Assembly: GCA_007133145.1 (NCBI GenBank) | Contig: SLNF01000145.1 | Coordinates: 1 to 10,294, forward strand | From: Nitriliruptorales bacterium | Lineage (GTDB): Bacteria; Actinomycetota; Nitriliruptoria; Euzebyales; Egibacteraceae | Reading direction: 5' to 3' | Length of the DNA: 10,294 bases | Shown here: positions 1 to 7,448 of the stretch, one piece after another | How the letters are laid out: every line of letters starts with the position of its first letter | Numbering within the stretch: the stretch's first letter is position 1 | Notes under the pieces: model-generated | Database searches by the model: none | What the model was told of the DNA's origin: nothing | The model's input: only the letters and a program-made list of their open reading frames with translations | Made by a program: the position numbers and the translations under genes

Positions 1-818
1 AGCTCGCTGCCAGCGGTGAGCTCGGCCAAGGCCGATGCGCCAGCTCGCCGGCCGGTTGCCAGCAAGATGCTCTCCCCGGCGGCTACGCTCACCTCCCGGC
101 TCGAGGAGGGCCGCGAGACGTCGCGCACCGTCGCCCCCGCCTCGCCGCCAACCCGAGCGTCGAGGGTGTCAAGCCGCACGAGGAGGCTGCCGGAGGGCAC
201 CTCGACGGGGCGGCCGTAGCGCTCGTCGTAGACGAACACCTCGCCGTCGTCGGCGTTGGGGCGCGAGGAGCGGTTGAGGTCGTCGACCTCGAGGGTGCCG
301 GCGGCGGTGCGCAGCCGCAGGTCGACGGGCAGGAAGTCGAGGACGACCTCGCCGCCGGGCAGGAAGCCGGCGGCGCTGCGGGTGCGGCGGTTGCCGCTGC
401 GCCCGAGCCTGGCGTCGCCGGCCAGGGCGCGGCCGTCCTCGACGTAGAGGCCGTTGGGTGCGCCGGTCGGCGTCTGGAGCCAGTAGCCACCGTTCGTGCC
501 CGCGAGCGCCCCGCGGCTGCGGGCGCGCTGGTCGAGGTCGACCATGCGCTCGAGTCCGGCGATGCGGTCCCGGGCGAGTTGTGGGCGCAGCGTGAGGTGC
601 TCGGCCCGAGCGTCGATGCGCAGGATGTTGCCGCGGGCGACCTGCCCATCGCCAAGACGCACGGTGAAGCGCTCGTGGAAGAGCCCGCCGAAGACCGGCT
701 CGCGCTCGTCGATGCGCGGCGAGAGCGCCTCGACCGGGGCGGCGAGGGCGACCACGAGGGCGAGGGCGAGCGTCAGCGCGGTGCCCGCCGCGCGCACGCG
801 GCGCGCGAGATGGCTCAT
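1..818 (-). CDS. Secreted phosphodiester glycosidase (NAGPA)-like protein, C-terminus beyond the window
   Basis: I translated this from the reverse strand, starting at the ATG whose complement is CAT at 816-818; 272 codons stay open to the left edge. Residues 1-31 form a signal peptide: an Arg-rich start (SHLARRVR), an Ala/Leu/Val core, and a likely cut after VEA. The mature part has a beta-rich stretch (about 50-80), then AGTNGGYW at 106-113 and APNGLYVEDG at 120-129. That pattern, an Asn-Gly-Gly turn followed by a 'PNGL...DG' strand, is typical of the phosphodiester glycosidase / NAGPA (former DUF2233) fold, which removes sugars held in phosphodiester linkage. The conserved C-terminal part of the family lies outside the window, so the active site cannot be checked. 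A C-terminal CWB2 anchor is possible given the neighbours but is not visible. The gene is divergent from the protease at 1098. Family call moderate; coding call strong. Confidence 0.72.
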   Translation of the reverse strand, partial: MSHLARRVRAAGTALTLALALVVALAAPVEALSPRIDEREPVFGGLFHERFTVRLGDGQVARGNILRIDARAEHLTLRPQLARDRIAGLERMVDLDQRARSRGALAGTNGGYWLQTPTGAPNGLYVEDGRALAGDARLGRSGNRRTRSAAGFLPGGEVVLDFLPVDLRLRTAAGTLEVDDLNRSSRPNADDGEVFVYDERYGRPVEVPSGSLLVRLDTLDARVGGEAGATVRDVSRPSSSREVSVAAGESILLATGRRAGASALAELTAGSE

Positions 819-1097
819 CGGCGACTCCGGGTCGGGGCGCGCGCCGTCGACCGCCGGCGGCGCTGTGGGGGGCGTCGCGGCTTCGACGTCCCGCACGAGG
901 GGATGCTCACGGGCGGGAAGGGAGACGCTGGCCGCGCAGGGTGGCCGATCGGGCAGGTCGGCTATCGTCGTCCCCGACGTCTCAGCGGTGTGCGCGCACG
1001 ACGCGCGCGACGCTTGGGGTCGGCGCGGCCGAGCGCGGCCGCGGCCCCACGCCACACCGCCACGGCGCCGACGACGAGCCTGGAGCCCGACGCGACG
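819..1097. promoter_or_regulatory. Divergent intergenic region between the NAGPA-like gene and the protease
   Basis: This 279-base gap separates two genes reading away from each other, so it must hold promoters for both. It contains one copy of the CCGATNGGSCAGGT motif (945-958), followed 4 bases later by TATCGT at 963-968, which fits the loose actinobacterial -10 pattern TANNNT. Downstream of that are CGACGTC (975-981) and CAGCGGTG (983-990), both also found upstream of the amidase gene (7493-7499 and 7517-7524) at a different spacing. The plus-strand reading frame of the protease stays open through this region, but composition and the signal peptide at 1098 argue that it is not translated. 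I see no RNA gene here. Confidence 0.4.
945..958 (+). promoter_or_regulatory. CCGATNGGSCAGGT motif, copy 1
   Basis: The sequence CCGATCGGGCAGGT lies 139 bases before the protease start, within the divergent gap. It matches copies at 2864-2877 and 7449-7462 at all fixed positions. Copies 1 and 3 also share flanking bases: GG-CCGAT on the left, and GTC-R-GC on the right. The role is unknown; an operator or promoter element is a guess from position. Confidence 0.4.
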
Positions 1098-2879
1098 ATG
1101 CTGAGCGCCACCCGCCCCGGCGGCAGCCTGCGGTGCGCCCTCGTCCTGCTCGCCGTGCTCCTCGCCCTGCCGCTGGCCGCACCGGGCGCCGGGGCGGATG
1201 CGTCGACGGGATCGGACGACGGCGCCTACGAGGCACACGTCGTCGGCGGGGCGCCGGTCGGCGGGGGCGCCGCCCCGTGGATGGCCGCCCTCGTCGTCGC
1301 CGGTCGCGAGGGCACCCCGCAGCCCTTCTGCGGCGGCACCCTCATCGAGGACCGCTGGGTGCTCACCGCCGCGCACTGCGTCGAGGAGGACTTCCTCGAT
1401 GGACGCGACGTCGCCGTGCACGTCGGCATGACCGACCTCACCGCCCCGCCCGAGCCGATCGCCGTGCGCCGCATCGTCGTGCATCCCGAGGCCACCGGGG
1501 TCGCGCCCTGGCCCGCCGACGCGGCGCTGCTGCGCCTCGACGAGCCCGCCGAGGGCCCGCCGCTCGCCCCGGCGAGCGGCGCCCACCTCGACGCCTACGC
1601 CCCCGGTGCGGCGGCGACGACCCTCGGTTGGGGGCTCACCGACCCCGAGGCGGACCCCGGCGATGACGAGGCCTACCCCGAGCGCCTCAAGGCGGCCGGG
1701 ACGCCGTTGCACAGCGACCTCGCCTGCGCGCGGGCGATCGGCGGCGGCTTCGACGACGCGCTCATGACGTGCGCGGGGGCGGCCGGACGGGCCAGTTGCA
1801 CCGGCGACAGCGGCGGGCCGCTCGTCACGACCCGGTCCGGACAGGCGCGCCTCCTCGGGATCATCTCGAGCGGTCGCGGGCGCTGCGCGGACGATCCCCG
1901 CAGCCTCTACGTCACCGTCGCCGGCATCCTCGACTGGATCGAGGCGGTCACCGGCGGCCAGTTCGGCGCCGACGAGGTCTCCCGACTCGGAGGCGAGGAC
2001 CTCCACGCCACCGCTGCGGCGATCACCCGCCAGGCCTTCGACGCCGGCCAGCGCACCGTCTACGCCGCGTCCTCGGCGGCCTTCCCCGACGGCCTCACCG
2101 GCGGGGCGCTCGCCGCCCGCTCCGGTCCCCTGTTGCTCGTTCCCCCCGACGGCGGTCTGCCCGACCCGGTCGACGCCGAGCTTCGCCGGCTCGCCCCCGA
2201 CGAGATCGTCGTGCTCGGCGGCGAGGCCGCGGTCGGCGGCGACGTCGCCGCCGCGCTCGAGGGTCACGCGCCGGTCCGTCGCCTCGCCGGTGACGACCGC
2301 TACGCCACCGCCGCGGCGGTCGCCCGGCGGTGGGGGCCTGCCGACACGGTCTTCCTCGCGACCGGCGAGGCCTACCCCGACGCGCTCGCGACCGTGCCGT
2401 TGACCGTCGGGAACGGGCCCGTCGCGTTGACCCGGACCGACCGCCTGCCCGCGCCGACCCGCGCGCTGCTCGTCGACCTCGCCCCCGAGCAGATCGTCGT
2501 GCTCGGCGGCGAGAAGGCCGTCTCCGCCGAGGTGGAGGCCGAGCTGTCGACCCTCGCCGGGGAGGTGCGCCGCGTCGCTGGCGCCGACCGTTACGCCACC
2601 GCCTCGGCGCTCGCGCGAGACCGCCTCGCGCCGACCGAGCCCTCGACGGTCTACGCCACCACCGGGCAGGCCTTCGGTGAGGCGCTCGTCGGCGGCGTCG
2701 TCGCCGCTGCCCACGGTTCGCCGCTGCTGCTCGTCCACCCTGAGCGCCCGCCGGAGGCCGCACTCGAGGCGATCGGGGACCTCGGGCCCCGCCGCGTGCT
2801 GACGCTCGGGGACGAGCGCGCGGTCTCGGCGGAGGTCGCCGCGGCGCTGCACGCCGCCACCGTCCGATGGGGCAGGTGA
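1098..2879 (+). CDS. Secreted S1-family serine protease with three C-terminal CWB2 wall-binding repeats
   Basis: 593 residues. The start is set at the ATG just before the signal peptide (residues 1-33, hydrophobic core 14-28); the frame is open far upstream but reads as Arg/Ala-rich shadow. A short prosegment ends at His47, before the VVGG that should be the mature N-terminus. The catalytic triad is visible: His93 in LTAAHC, Asp141 in DAALLRL, Ser238 in GDSGG. Cysteine pairs 78/94, 210/225 and 234/263 fit the chymotrypsin-fold disulfides. Six residues before the catalytic Ser, where trypsin has Asp189, there is Ala232, so cleavage after Lys/Arg is not expected. Residues about 294-592 are three CWB2 repeats of roughly 95-100 residues; in Clostridioides difficile such modules bind an anionic wall polymer non-covalently. 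It probably acts at the cell surface; the substrate is unknown. Family and domain calls are strong. Confidence 0.93.
   Translation: MLSATRPGGSLRCALVLLAVLLALPLAAPGAGADASTGSDDGAYEAHVVGGAPVGGGAAPWMAALVVAGREGTPQPFCGGTLIEDRWVLTAAHCVEEDFLDGRDVAVHVGMTDLTAPPEPIAVRRIVVHPEATGVAPWPADAALLRLDEPAEGPPLAPASGAHLDAYAPGAAATTLGWGLTDPEADPGDDEAYPERLKAAGTPLHSDLACARAIGGGFDDALMTCAGAAGRASCTGDSGGPLVTTRSGQARLLGIISSGRGRCADDPRSLYVTVAGILDWIEAVTGGQFGADEVSRLGGEDLHATAAAITRQAFDAGQRTVYAASSAAFPDGLTGGALAARSGPLLLVPPDGGLPDPVDAELRRLAPDEIVVLGGEAAVGGDVAAALEGHAPVRRLAGDDRYATAAAVARRWGPADTVFLATGEAYPDALATVPLTVGNGPVALTRTDRLPAPTRALLVDLAPEQIVVLGGEKAVSAEVEAELSTLAGEVRRVAGADRYATASALARDRLAPTEPSTVYATTGQAFGEALVGGVVAAAHGSPLLLVHPERPPEAALEAIGDLGPRRVLTLGDERAVSAEVAAALHAATVRWGR
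2864..2877 (+). promoter_or_regulatory. CCGATNGGSCAGGT motif, copy 2
   Basis: The sequence CCGATGGGGCAGGT overlaps the last codons and first stop base of the protease gene and precedes the sigma-factor gene by about 110 bases (to the GTG at 2988). It matches copies 1 and 3 at all fixed positions, though its right flank (GAG) differs. Because it lies inside coding sequence, chance is harder to exclude here than for the other two copies. Confidence 0.3.
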
Positions 2880-2933
2880 GATGGGGTCGATTGCCGCGTG
2901 TGACGGGTCATGCTCGACGAGGAGCGTCGGGGG

Positions 2934-2952
2934 GCGGGGCTAGACTCCCCGC
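2934..2952 (+). terminator. GC-rich hairpin after the protease gene
   Basis: GCGGGG at 2934-2939 pairs perfectly with CCCCGC at 2947-2952 across a 7-base loop (CTAGACT). After one mismatch the stem continues for two more pairs. It lies 55 bases past the protease stop. There is no U-tract, which is common for actinobacterial terminators. The loop contains TAGACT (2941-2946), which also fits a TANNNT -10 element for the sigma gene, so terminator and promoter readings compete. Confidence 0.35.
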
Positions 2953-2987
2953 GCCGGCCGTCGCTGGGGCGCGTCGTGGCAGGCGTC

Positions 2988-3710
2988 GTGACAGGTGAGG
3001 AGGGCAGCATCGATACGCAGAGTGCGGCGCTGTTCACCGAGGACATCGCCGATGGTGTGCGGCGTCGTGACCCCGACGCCGTCACCGTCGTGTACGAGGC
3101 CCTCGCTGACCGCCTGCTCGGCTTCCTCATCGCCCGCGTCGGTGACCGCCAGACCGCCGAGGACCTCCTCGAGTCGACCTTCGTCGAGCTGCTGGAACGT
3201 GGCGACACGATCCGCGGCGGGGCGAGTGTCATCAAGGCCTGGCTCTTCCGTGCCGCGCACTTCAACGCCCTCGACCTCCTGCGGCGCCGCCAGCGCGCCC
3301 GCGAGGAGCTCGTCAGCGACCACGACCGCTACGACGGTCCCGACTCCGCGCGCGGGCCCGCCGAGCACGCGCTCCATGCCGACCTGAGCCGCGAGCTGCG
3401 CGCCGCGATGGCGCAGCTCTCCGAGGACCAGCAGGAGGTCCTCCTGCTGCGCTACGTCGGTGGGCTCACCGCACCGGAGGCCGCCGCGGTGCTCGGCAAG
3501 AACGTCCCGGCGGTGCGGGGCCTGCAGCACCGTGGCGAGCGCTCGCTGGCCCGCATCCTCGAGCGCGAGGGGTCGGGATTGGCTGGCGACGGCGCCGATG
3601 ACGCACGAGGACCCGCACCGGTGGAGGCCGCTACGGCGTCACAGCAGCAGGCGCGCACCGACGCGTCTGCGATCGCGAGTCCGCGTCGAGCAGGGCGAAG
3701 GGAGGGGTGA
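2988..3710 (+). CDS. ECF-type (group 4) RNA polymerase sigma factor
   Basis: About 240 residues if started at the GTG at 2988. Sigma region 2 spans about 20-103: a DIADGVRRRDPDAV entry, the GDRQTAEDLLESTFVEL helix, and the -10-binding segment around KAWLFRAAHFNALDLLRRR. Region 4 spans about 133-191, with LSEDQQEVLLLRYVGGLTAPEAA and a helix-turn-helix around LGKNVPAVRGLQHRG. Regions 1 and 3 are absent, as in ECF factors. A 49-residue polar tail (about 192-240) looks disordered. The start is uncertain: GTG 2976 and ATG 2910 are in frame, while the only strong Shine-Dalgarno-like sequence (AGGTGAGGAGG, near 2993-3003) lies just downstream of GTG 2988. The gene ends 4 bases before a DUF5667-like membrane protein, the usual sigma/anti-sigma arrangement. 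It probably directs transcription in response to an envelope signal; its regulon is not visible here. Confidence 0.9.
   Translation: MTGEEGSIDTQSAALFTEDIADGVRRRDPDAVTVVYEALADRLLGFLIARVGDRQTAEDLLESTFVELLERGDTIRGGASVIKAWLFRAAHFNALDLLRRRQRAREELVSDHDRYDGPDSARGPAEHALHADLSRELRAAMAQLSEDQQEVLLLRYVGGLTAPEAAAVLGKNVPAVRGLQHRGERSLARILEREGSGLAGDGADDARGPAPVEAATASQQQARTDASAIASPRRAGRREG
3701..3707 (+). promoter_or_regulatory. Strong Shine-Dalgarno sequence for the membrane protein gene
   Basis: GGAGGGG sits inside the last codons of the sigma-factor gene, 7 bases before the ATG at 3715. It decides that start over the open frame upstream and implies co-translation with the sigma gene. Confidence 0.7.
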
Positions 3711-3714
3711 GGCG

Positions 3715-4947
3715 ATGAGCGCCGAGCGCGACCGCGCCGAAGGGCTCGCGCGTCGCTTCGACGACGCCTACGCCACGCGCGTCGCCCCCGACGTCGCTGC
3801 GCGCCACCGCGCCCGCATCGCCGAGCGTGCCCGCGAGCTCGCCGACGAGGCGCCGCCGACCTCCGGCGGTCCGCGCCACCTCGCGCCCGTCGTGCCGCTG
3901 CACCGCCGTCTCACCCGCAAGACGCTGGTGGCCGCCGCGGCGGTCCTCGCCCTCGTCGTCGCGCCGGTCGGCGTCGTCGTCGTGAGCGGTGCGAGCGCCC
4001 CGGGCGATGCCCTCTACGAGCTCAAGCGCGAGCAGGAGGCAGTTCGCCTCGCCACCGCGGCCAGCGATGCCGAGCGCGGGTGGACCCTCGTCGCCCAGGC
4101 CGAGCGTCGACTCGACGAGCTCTCACGGCTGAGCGCCACCGAGCGTTGGGAGCACGCGGGCCCGCACGTCAGCGAGGCGCTCGAGGCGCTGCGCGCCGCC
4201 GAGGCCGTCGGCGACCCGGCGGTCAGCGCCGCGGTGACCCGTCTGCGGCAACGCGGCGCCGAGCAGGTCACCGAGGTGGCCACGCTCGCTCCGCGCGCCA
4301 CGCGCGAGCAGCTCGAGGGCAGCGCGCGGGTCTTCACCGAGCAGGGCGGTTCCGCGCCGAACGCCCCCTGGCTCGACGCCGACGACGAGGGCGAGGACCG
4401 CGAGCCGCACCGCAGCGACCGTGCGCTCGCCGAGCGTGACGGGGAGGCCGAGGACGGCCCCGAGGGGGGCGACGGCGAGGTCGACGAGGGTCCCACGCTG
4501 CTCGAGGAGCCCGAGCCGGAGTCCGCGCAGGCCGAGAGCCCCGCGTCGACGGGGTCCGGGTCGGCTCGACGGCCCTTGGCCCCCTCCGGCGGCGACGAGC
4601 CCGAGGACGTCGAGAGCGGGGACCCGTCCGCGGAGGGCGAGGCGTCGACGGAGGATGGGGACGCCGCCGGCGAGGACGAGGCATCGACCGAGGGCGACGA
4701 GGCGTCGACGGAGGACGAGGAAGCCGCCGGCGAGGACGAGGCGTCGACCGAGGGCGAGGAGGCGTCGACGGAGGACGAGGAAGCCGCCGGCGAGGACGAG
4801 GCGTCGACCGAGGACGAGGACGTCGCTCGCGACGACGAGGCGTCGACCGAGGAGGACGTGGCCGACGACGAGGCCGACGAGCACGAGTCAACCGACGCCG
4901 ACGACACGGCACCACACCAGGGTGGCGCCCAGCGCGAGGCACGCTGA
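3715..4947 (+). CDS. Single-pass membrane protein with DUF5667-like domain and acidic repeat tail; putative anti-sigma factor
   Basis: 410 residues. Residues 1-68 are charged and Arg/Glu-rich and should lie in the cytoplasm, where they could bind the sigma factor. Residues about 70-91 form one hydrophobic membrane helix. After it, SAPGDALYELKREQEAVRL (about 94-112) and the following helical, charged stretch to about 195 resemble DUF5667, an extracytoplasmic domain often encoded beside ECF sigma factors in actinobacteria. From about residue 220 the chain becomes extremely acidic and low in complexity, with seven EASTE units built on a 60-base tandem DNA repeat. I see no zinc-binding HxxxCxxC motif of the ZAS anti-sigma type. 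The 4-base gap to the sigma gene and the strong ribosome site imply one operon. The anti-sigma role is inferred from context; topology and coding status are well supported. Confidence 0.82.
   Translation: MSAERDRAEGLARRFDDAYATRVAPDVAARHRARIAERARELADEAPPTSGGPRHLAPVVPLHRRLTRKTLVAAAAVLALVVAPVGVVVVSGASAPGDALYELKREQEAVRLATAASDAERGWTLVAQAERRLDELSRLSATERWEHAGPHVSEALEALRAAEAVGDPAVSAAVTRLRQRGAEQVTEVATLAPRATREQLEGSARVFTEQGGSAPNAPWLDADDEGEDREPHRSDRALAERDGEAEDGPEGGDGEVDEGPTLLEEPEPESAQAESPASTGSGSARRPLAPSGGDEPEDVESGDPSAEGEASTEDGDAAGEDEASTEGDEASTEDEEAAGEDEASTEGEEASTEDEEAAGEDEASTEDEDVARDDEASTEEDVADDEADEHESTDADDTAPHQGGAQREAR
4621..4860 (+). repeat. 60-base in-frame tandem repeat encoding an acidic EASTE-rich segment
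   Basis: The blocks 4681-4740 and 4741-4800 are the same 60-base unit with only two differences (A/G at the third base, and C/G at 4697 versus 4757). The flanking blocks 4621-4680 and 4801-4860 are degenerate copies. Each unit adds 20 residues, so copy number can change without breaking the frame. The encoded segment alternates EASTE with AAGEDE and carries a large negative charge on the outer side of the membrane. Confidence 0.9.
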
Positions 4948-5017
4948 CCCGGGGGTGCTGGCAGGCTGGTGCGGCGACCGCGCCGCGACCCCGAAGCCGC
5001 ACGGAAGGCCCTTTGGC

Positions 5018-7351
5018 ATGACCCGCACGACGGCCAAGCCCGCGACGCTCGCGCTCGTCGCGGCCACGACCGTGCTGTGGTGGCTGCTCGCGGCGATCGC
5101 CGCCCCGTCGGCCTCCGCGCAGTGCCCCGCCCCAGGTGGCGCGCAGGACGACCTCCCGAGCCTCTCCGGTGCCGCCGACCCCGGGGAGGTCCTCTTCACC
5201 GGGCGGGGCTGGGGTCACGGCGTCGGCATGAGCCAGTACGGCGCCGAGGGCGCTGCGCGGCTCGGCTGCGGCTACACCGACATCCTCGAGCACTACTACC
5301 AGGGCACCCGCGTCGCCGACGTCGACAGCTCCGGCCCGATCGACGTCGGGCTGCTGCCCGACCGCCCGGGTGGCTCCCGCCCCTCCGAGGTCGAGGTCCA
5401 CGCCGAGGGTGCGGTCCCCTGGCGCTTCTCCGGCGGCGAGGAGGTCACCCAGCCCGGCGGCTCGACGTGGACGGTCAAGGCCAGCGGCAGTCGGCTCACC
5501 CTCGTCGACGACGACGGCGAGACGCGTCGGGAGGTCCCGGGCGACGTGACCCTGCGGGCGGTGCACGGCAGCACGGTCGTCCAACTGCCCGCCAAGTCCC
5601 TCACCGGGGAGGAACGCAGCCGCTGGACCGAGGGACGCCCCTACCGCGACGGCGAACTGCGCTTCCGCCAGCGCGGCGGAGGCATGCACGTCGTGGCCCG
5701 CGTGCCCTCGCTCGAGCGCTACCTGCGCAACGTCCGCGAGATCCCCGCGAGCTGGCCCGACGCCGCGCTCGAGGCGCAGGCCGTCGCCGCGCGCAGCTTC
5801 GCGATCGACCAACGGGCCGGCTCCCGGCGCTGCGACGGGGACTGCGACCTCTACGACTCGACGACGAGCCAGGTCTGGTATGGCTACGCCTACGAGGCGC
5901 AGAGCCGCCACGCCGGCTGGGTCGAGGCCGTCGAGCGCACCGCGGGTCGCGTGCTCACCTACGAGGGGCGCGTCGTGAGCGGCAACTACGCCTCCTCCCA
6001 CGGCGGGCACAGCGAGTCCTCCGCGTTCGTCTGGGGCGGGTCGGTGTCCTACCTCTCCGCGGTCGACGACAGCCGCTGGGACCTCGCCTCCTCCAACCCG
6101 CATCGCAGCTGGTCGGCGTCGTTCACCGCCGCCGAGCTCGGACGCCGCCTCGCGAGCGCGGGCCATGACGTCGGCACCGTCCTCGCCGTCCGGACGCCGG
6201 AGCCGCGCGGCGCGTCGGGACGGATCGGCACCCCCGCCCGGGGTGCCGGCGGCCTCGAGGTCACCGGCAGCCGCGGCGTCGCGGTGCTCTCCGGCGACGA
6301 GGCCCGGCGTGCCCTCGGGCTGCGCTCGACGCTCTTCGCCGTCGACGTCAACCTCGCCGCCGACCCCTGCCTCGCCCCGCCCGAGGCCGGTGAGCCGGAG
6401 TACATCGAGCGCCTCGCCGGGGCCGACCGCGTCGCCACCGCCGTGGCCGTCGCCGAGACCTTCGCGCAGGCCGACACCGTCGTCCTCGCCTCCTCCCGGG
6501 CCTTCCCCGACGCCCTCGCCGGCGGGGCGCTCGCCACCGACGCTGGTGCGCCGATGCTGCTCACACCGCCCGAGGAGCTCGCGGCCCCGGTGGCCGAGGC
6601 CATCGCCGCCCTCGGCGCGAGCGAGGTCGTCGTCCTCGGTGGGACGGAGGCGCTCAGCGCCGAGGTCGAGCAGGCCGCCGCCGAGCTCGAAGGCGTCGAC
6701 GACGTCCGCCGCATCGACGGGCCCGACCGCTTCGCCACCGCCGCGGCGATCGCCGACGAGCTCGAGCCCACCGTCGGCGAGGTCGTCCTCGCGCTCGGCC
6801 AGCACACCACCGACGAGGATCGCGCCTGGCCCGACGCGGTGGCCTCCGGCGCCCTGCTCGCCACCGACGACGTCCGCCCGCTGTTGCTCACCCGCGCCGA
6901 CGAGCTGCCCGAGGCCACGCTCGAGGTCCTCACCGACCTCGAGCCCGAGCGCGTGCGCGTGCTGCTCCTCGGCGGCACCGCGGCGGTCGGCGACGAGGTC
7001 GAGCGTGCGCTCGTGGCGCTCGGCTTCGAGGTCGAGCGACTCGCCGGCAGGGACCGCTGGGAGACCTCCGTGAAGGTCCTCGGGGCGGCCCTGCAGCGCG
7101 GGGCCGAGGGCGACGGCGCGGTCTTCGCCACCGGCCAGGCCTTCCCCGACGCCCTGGCCGCCGGCGCGCTCGCGGGCCGGACCGGCTGGCCGGTCGTGCT
7201 CGTGCCGCGCTGCGGCCTCGGTGACGATCCCCCGCTCGAGGCGTTCCTCGACACGCGGCCGTTGCCCCTCGAGCAGGGCCTCGCCGTCGGTGGCACCGCG
7301 GCGCTCAGCCCGCTCACCGTCCACGAGCTCGACCGGCTCCTCGAGCGCTGA
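5018..7351 (+). CDS. Secreted SpoIID/LytB-type protein with three C-terminal CWB2 repeats
   Basis: 777 residues. The start is the ATG after GGAAGG (5003-5008, 9-base spacing) and just before a signal peptide (1-34, cut after ASA). GWGHGVGMSQYGA lies at 64-76, near the N-terminus. The SpoIID core follows: Glu241 in EIPASW, matching the conserved catalytic Glu of SpoIID lytic transglycosylases, then ALEAQAVAARSFA, Cys272 and Cys276, a YDSTTSQVWYG segment, and NYASSHGGHSES with His328 and His331. In Bacillus, SpoIID trims glycan strands lacking stem peptides; LytB (CwbA) enhances an amidase. Residues about 461-775 are three CWB2 repeats for wall attachment. The gene follows the putative anti-sigma gene by 70 bases and could share its operon; the amidase gene downstream makes an amidase-partner role attractive. 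Whether it is enzymatically active or an enhancer is open. Confidence 0.92.
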   Translation: MTRTTAKPATLALVAATTVLWWLLAAIAAPSASAQCPAPGGAQDDLPSLSGAADPGEVLFTGRGWGHGVGMSQYGAEGAARLGCGYTDILEHYYQGTRVADVDSSGPIDVGLLPDRPGGSRPSEVEVHAEGAVPWRFSGGEEVTQPGGSTWTVKASGSRLTLVDDDGETRREVPGDVTLRAVHGSTVVQLPAKSLTGEERSRWTEGRPYRDGELRFRQRGGGMHVVARVPSLERYLRNVREIPASWPDAALEAQAVAARSFAIDQRAGSRRCDGDCDLYDSTTSQVWYGYAYEAQSRHAGWVEAVERTAGRVLTYEGRVVSGNYASSHGGHSESSAFVWGGSVSYLSAVDDSRWDLASSNPHRSWSASFTAAELGRRLASAGHDVGTVLAVRTPEPRGASGRIGTPARGAGGLEVTGSRGVAVLSGDEARRALGLRSTLFAVDVNLAADPCLAPPEAGEPEYIERLAGADRVATAVAVAETFAQADTVVLASSRAFPDALAGGALATDAGAPMLLTPPEELAAPVAEAIAALGASEVVVLGGTEALSAEVEQAAAELEGVDDVRRIDGPDRFATAAAIADELEPTVGEVVLALGQHTTDEDRAWPDAVASGALLATDDVRPLLLTRADELPEATLEVLTDLEPERVRVLLLGGTAAVGDEVERALVALGFEVERLAGRDRWETSVKVLGAALQRGAEGDGAVFATGQAFPDALAAGALAGRTGWPVVLVPRCGLGDDPPLEAFLDTRPLPLEQGLAVGGTAALSPLTVHELDRLLER

Positions 7352-7448
7352 GTCGCGCCGCCGGGCTGCTGGGGGGAGCCCCCGCGGGGCGACCGGCCGC
7401 GTCGTGGCGTCCCCACGCGTCTGACATTGGACTGACGGTCGGGCCCGG

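Noticed and set aside
641..654. A reverse-strand near-match to the CCGATNGGSCAGGT motif (ACCTGCCCATCGCC)
   Set aside because: It needs a one-base deletion to align and lies within the coding sequence of the NAGPA-like gene (LGDGQVARG), so it is probably chance.
579..1097. In-frame extension of the protease gene upstream of 1098
   Set aside because: It overlaps the divergent NAGPA-like gene, is Arg/Ala-rich without any domain, and would bury the signal peptide inside the protein.
4621..4860. CRISPR-like array
   Set aside because: The repeats are contiguous, in frame and without unique spacers; this is a coding tandem repeat.
4421..5017. In-frame extension of the SpoIID-like gene into the membrane-protein gene
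   Set aside because: The extension is an Arg/Thr/Pro shadow of the acidic repeats. ATG 5018 has a ribosome site and starts a signal peptide.
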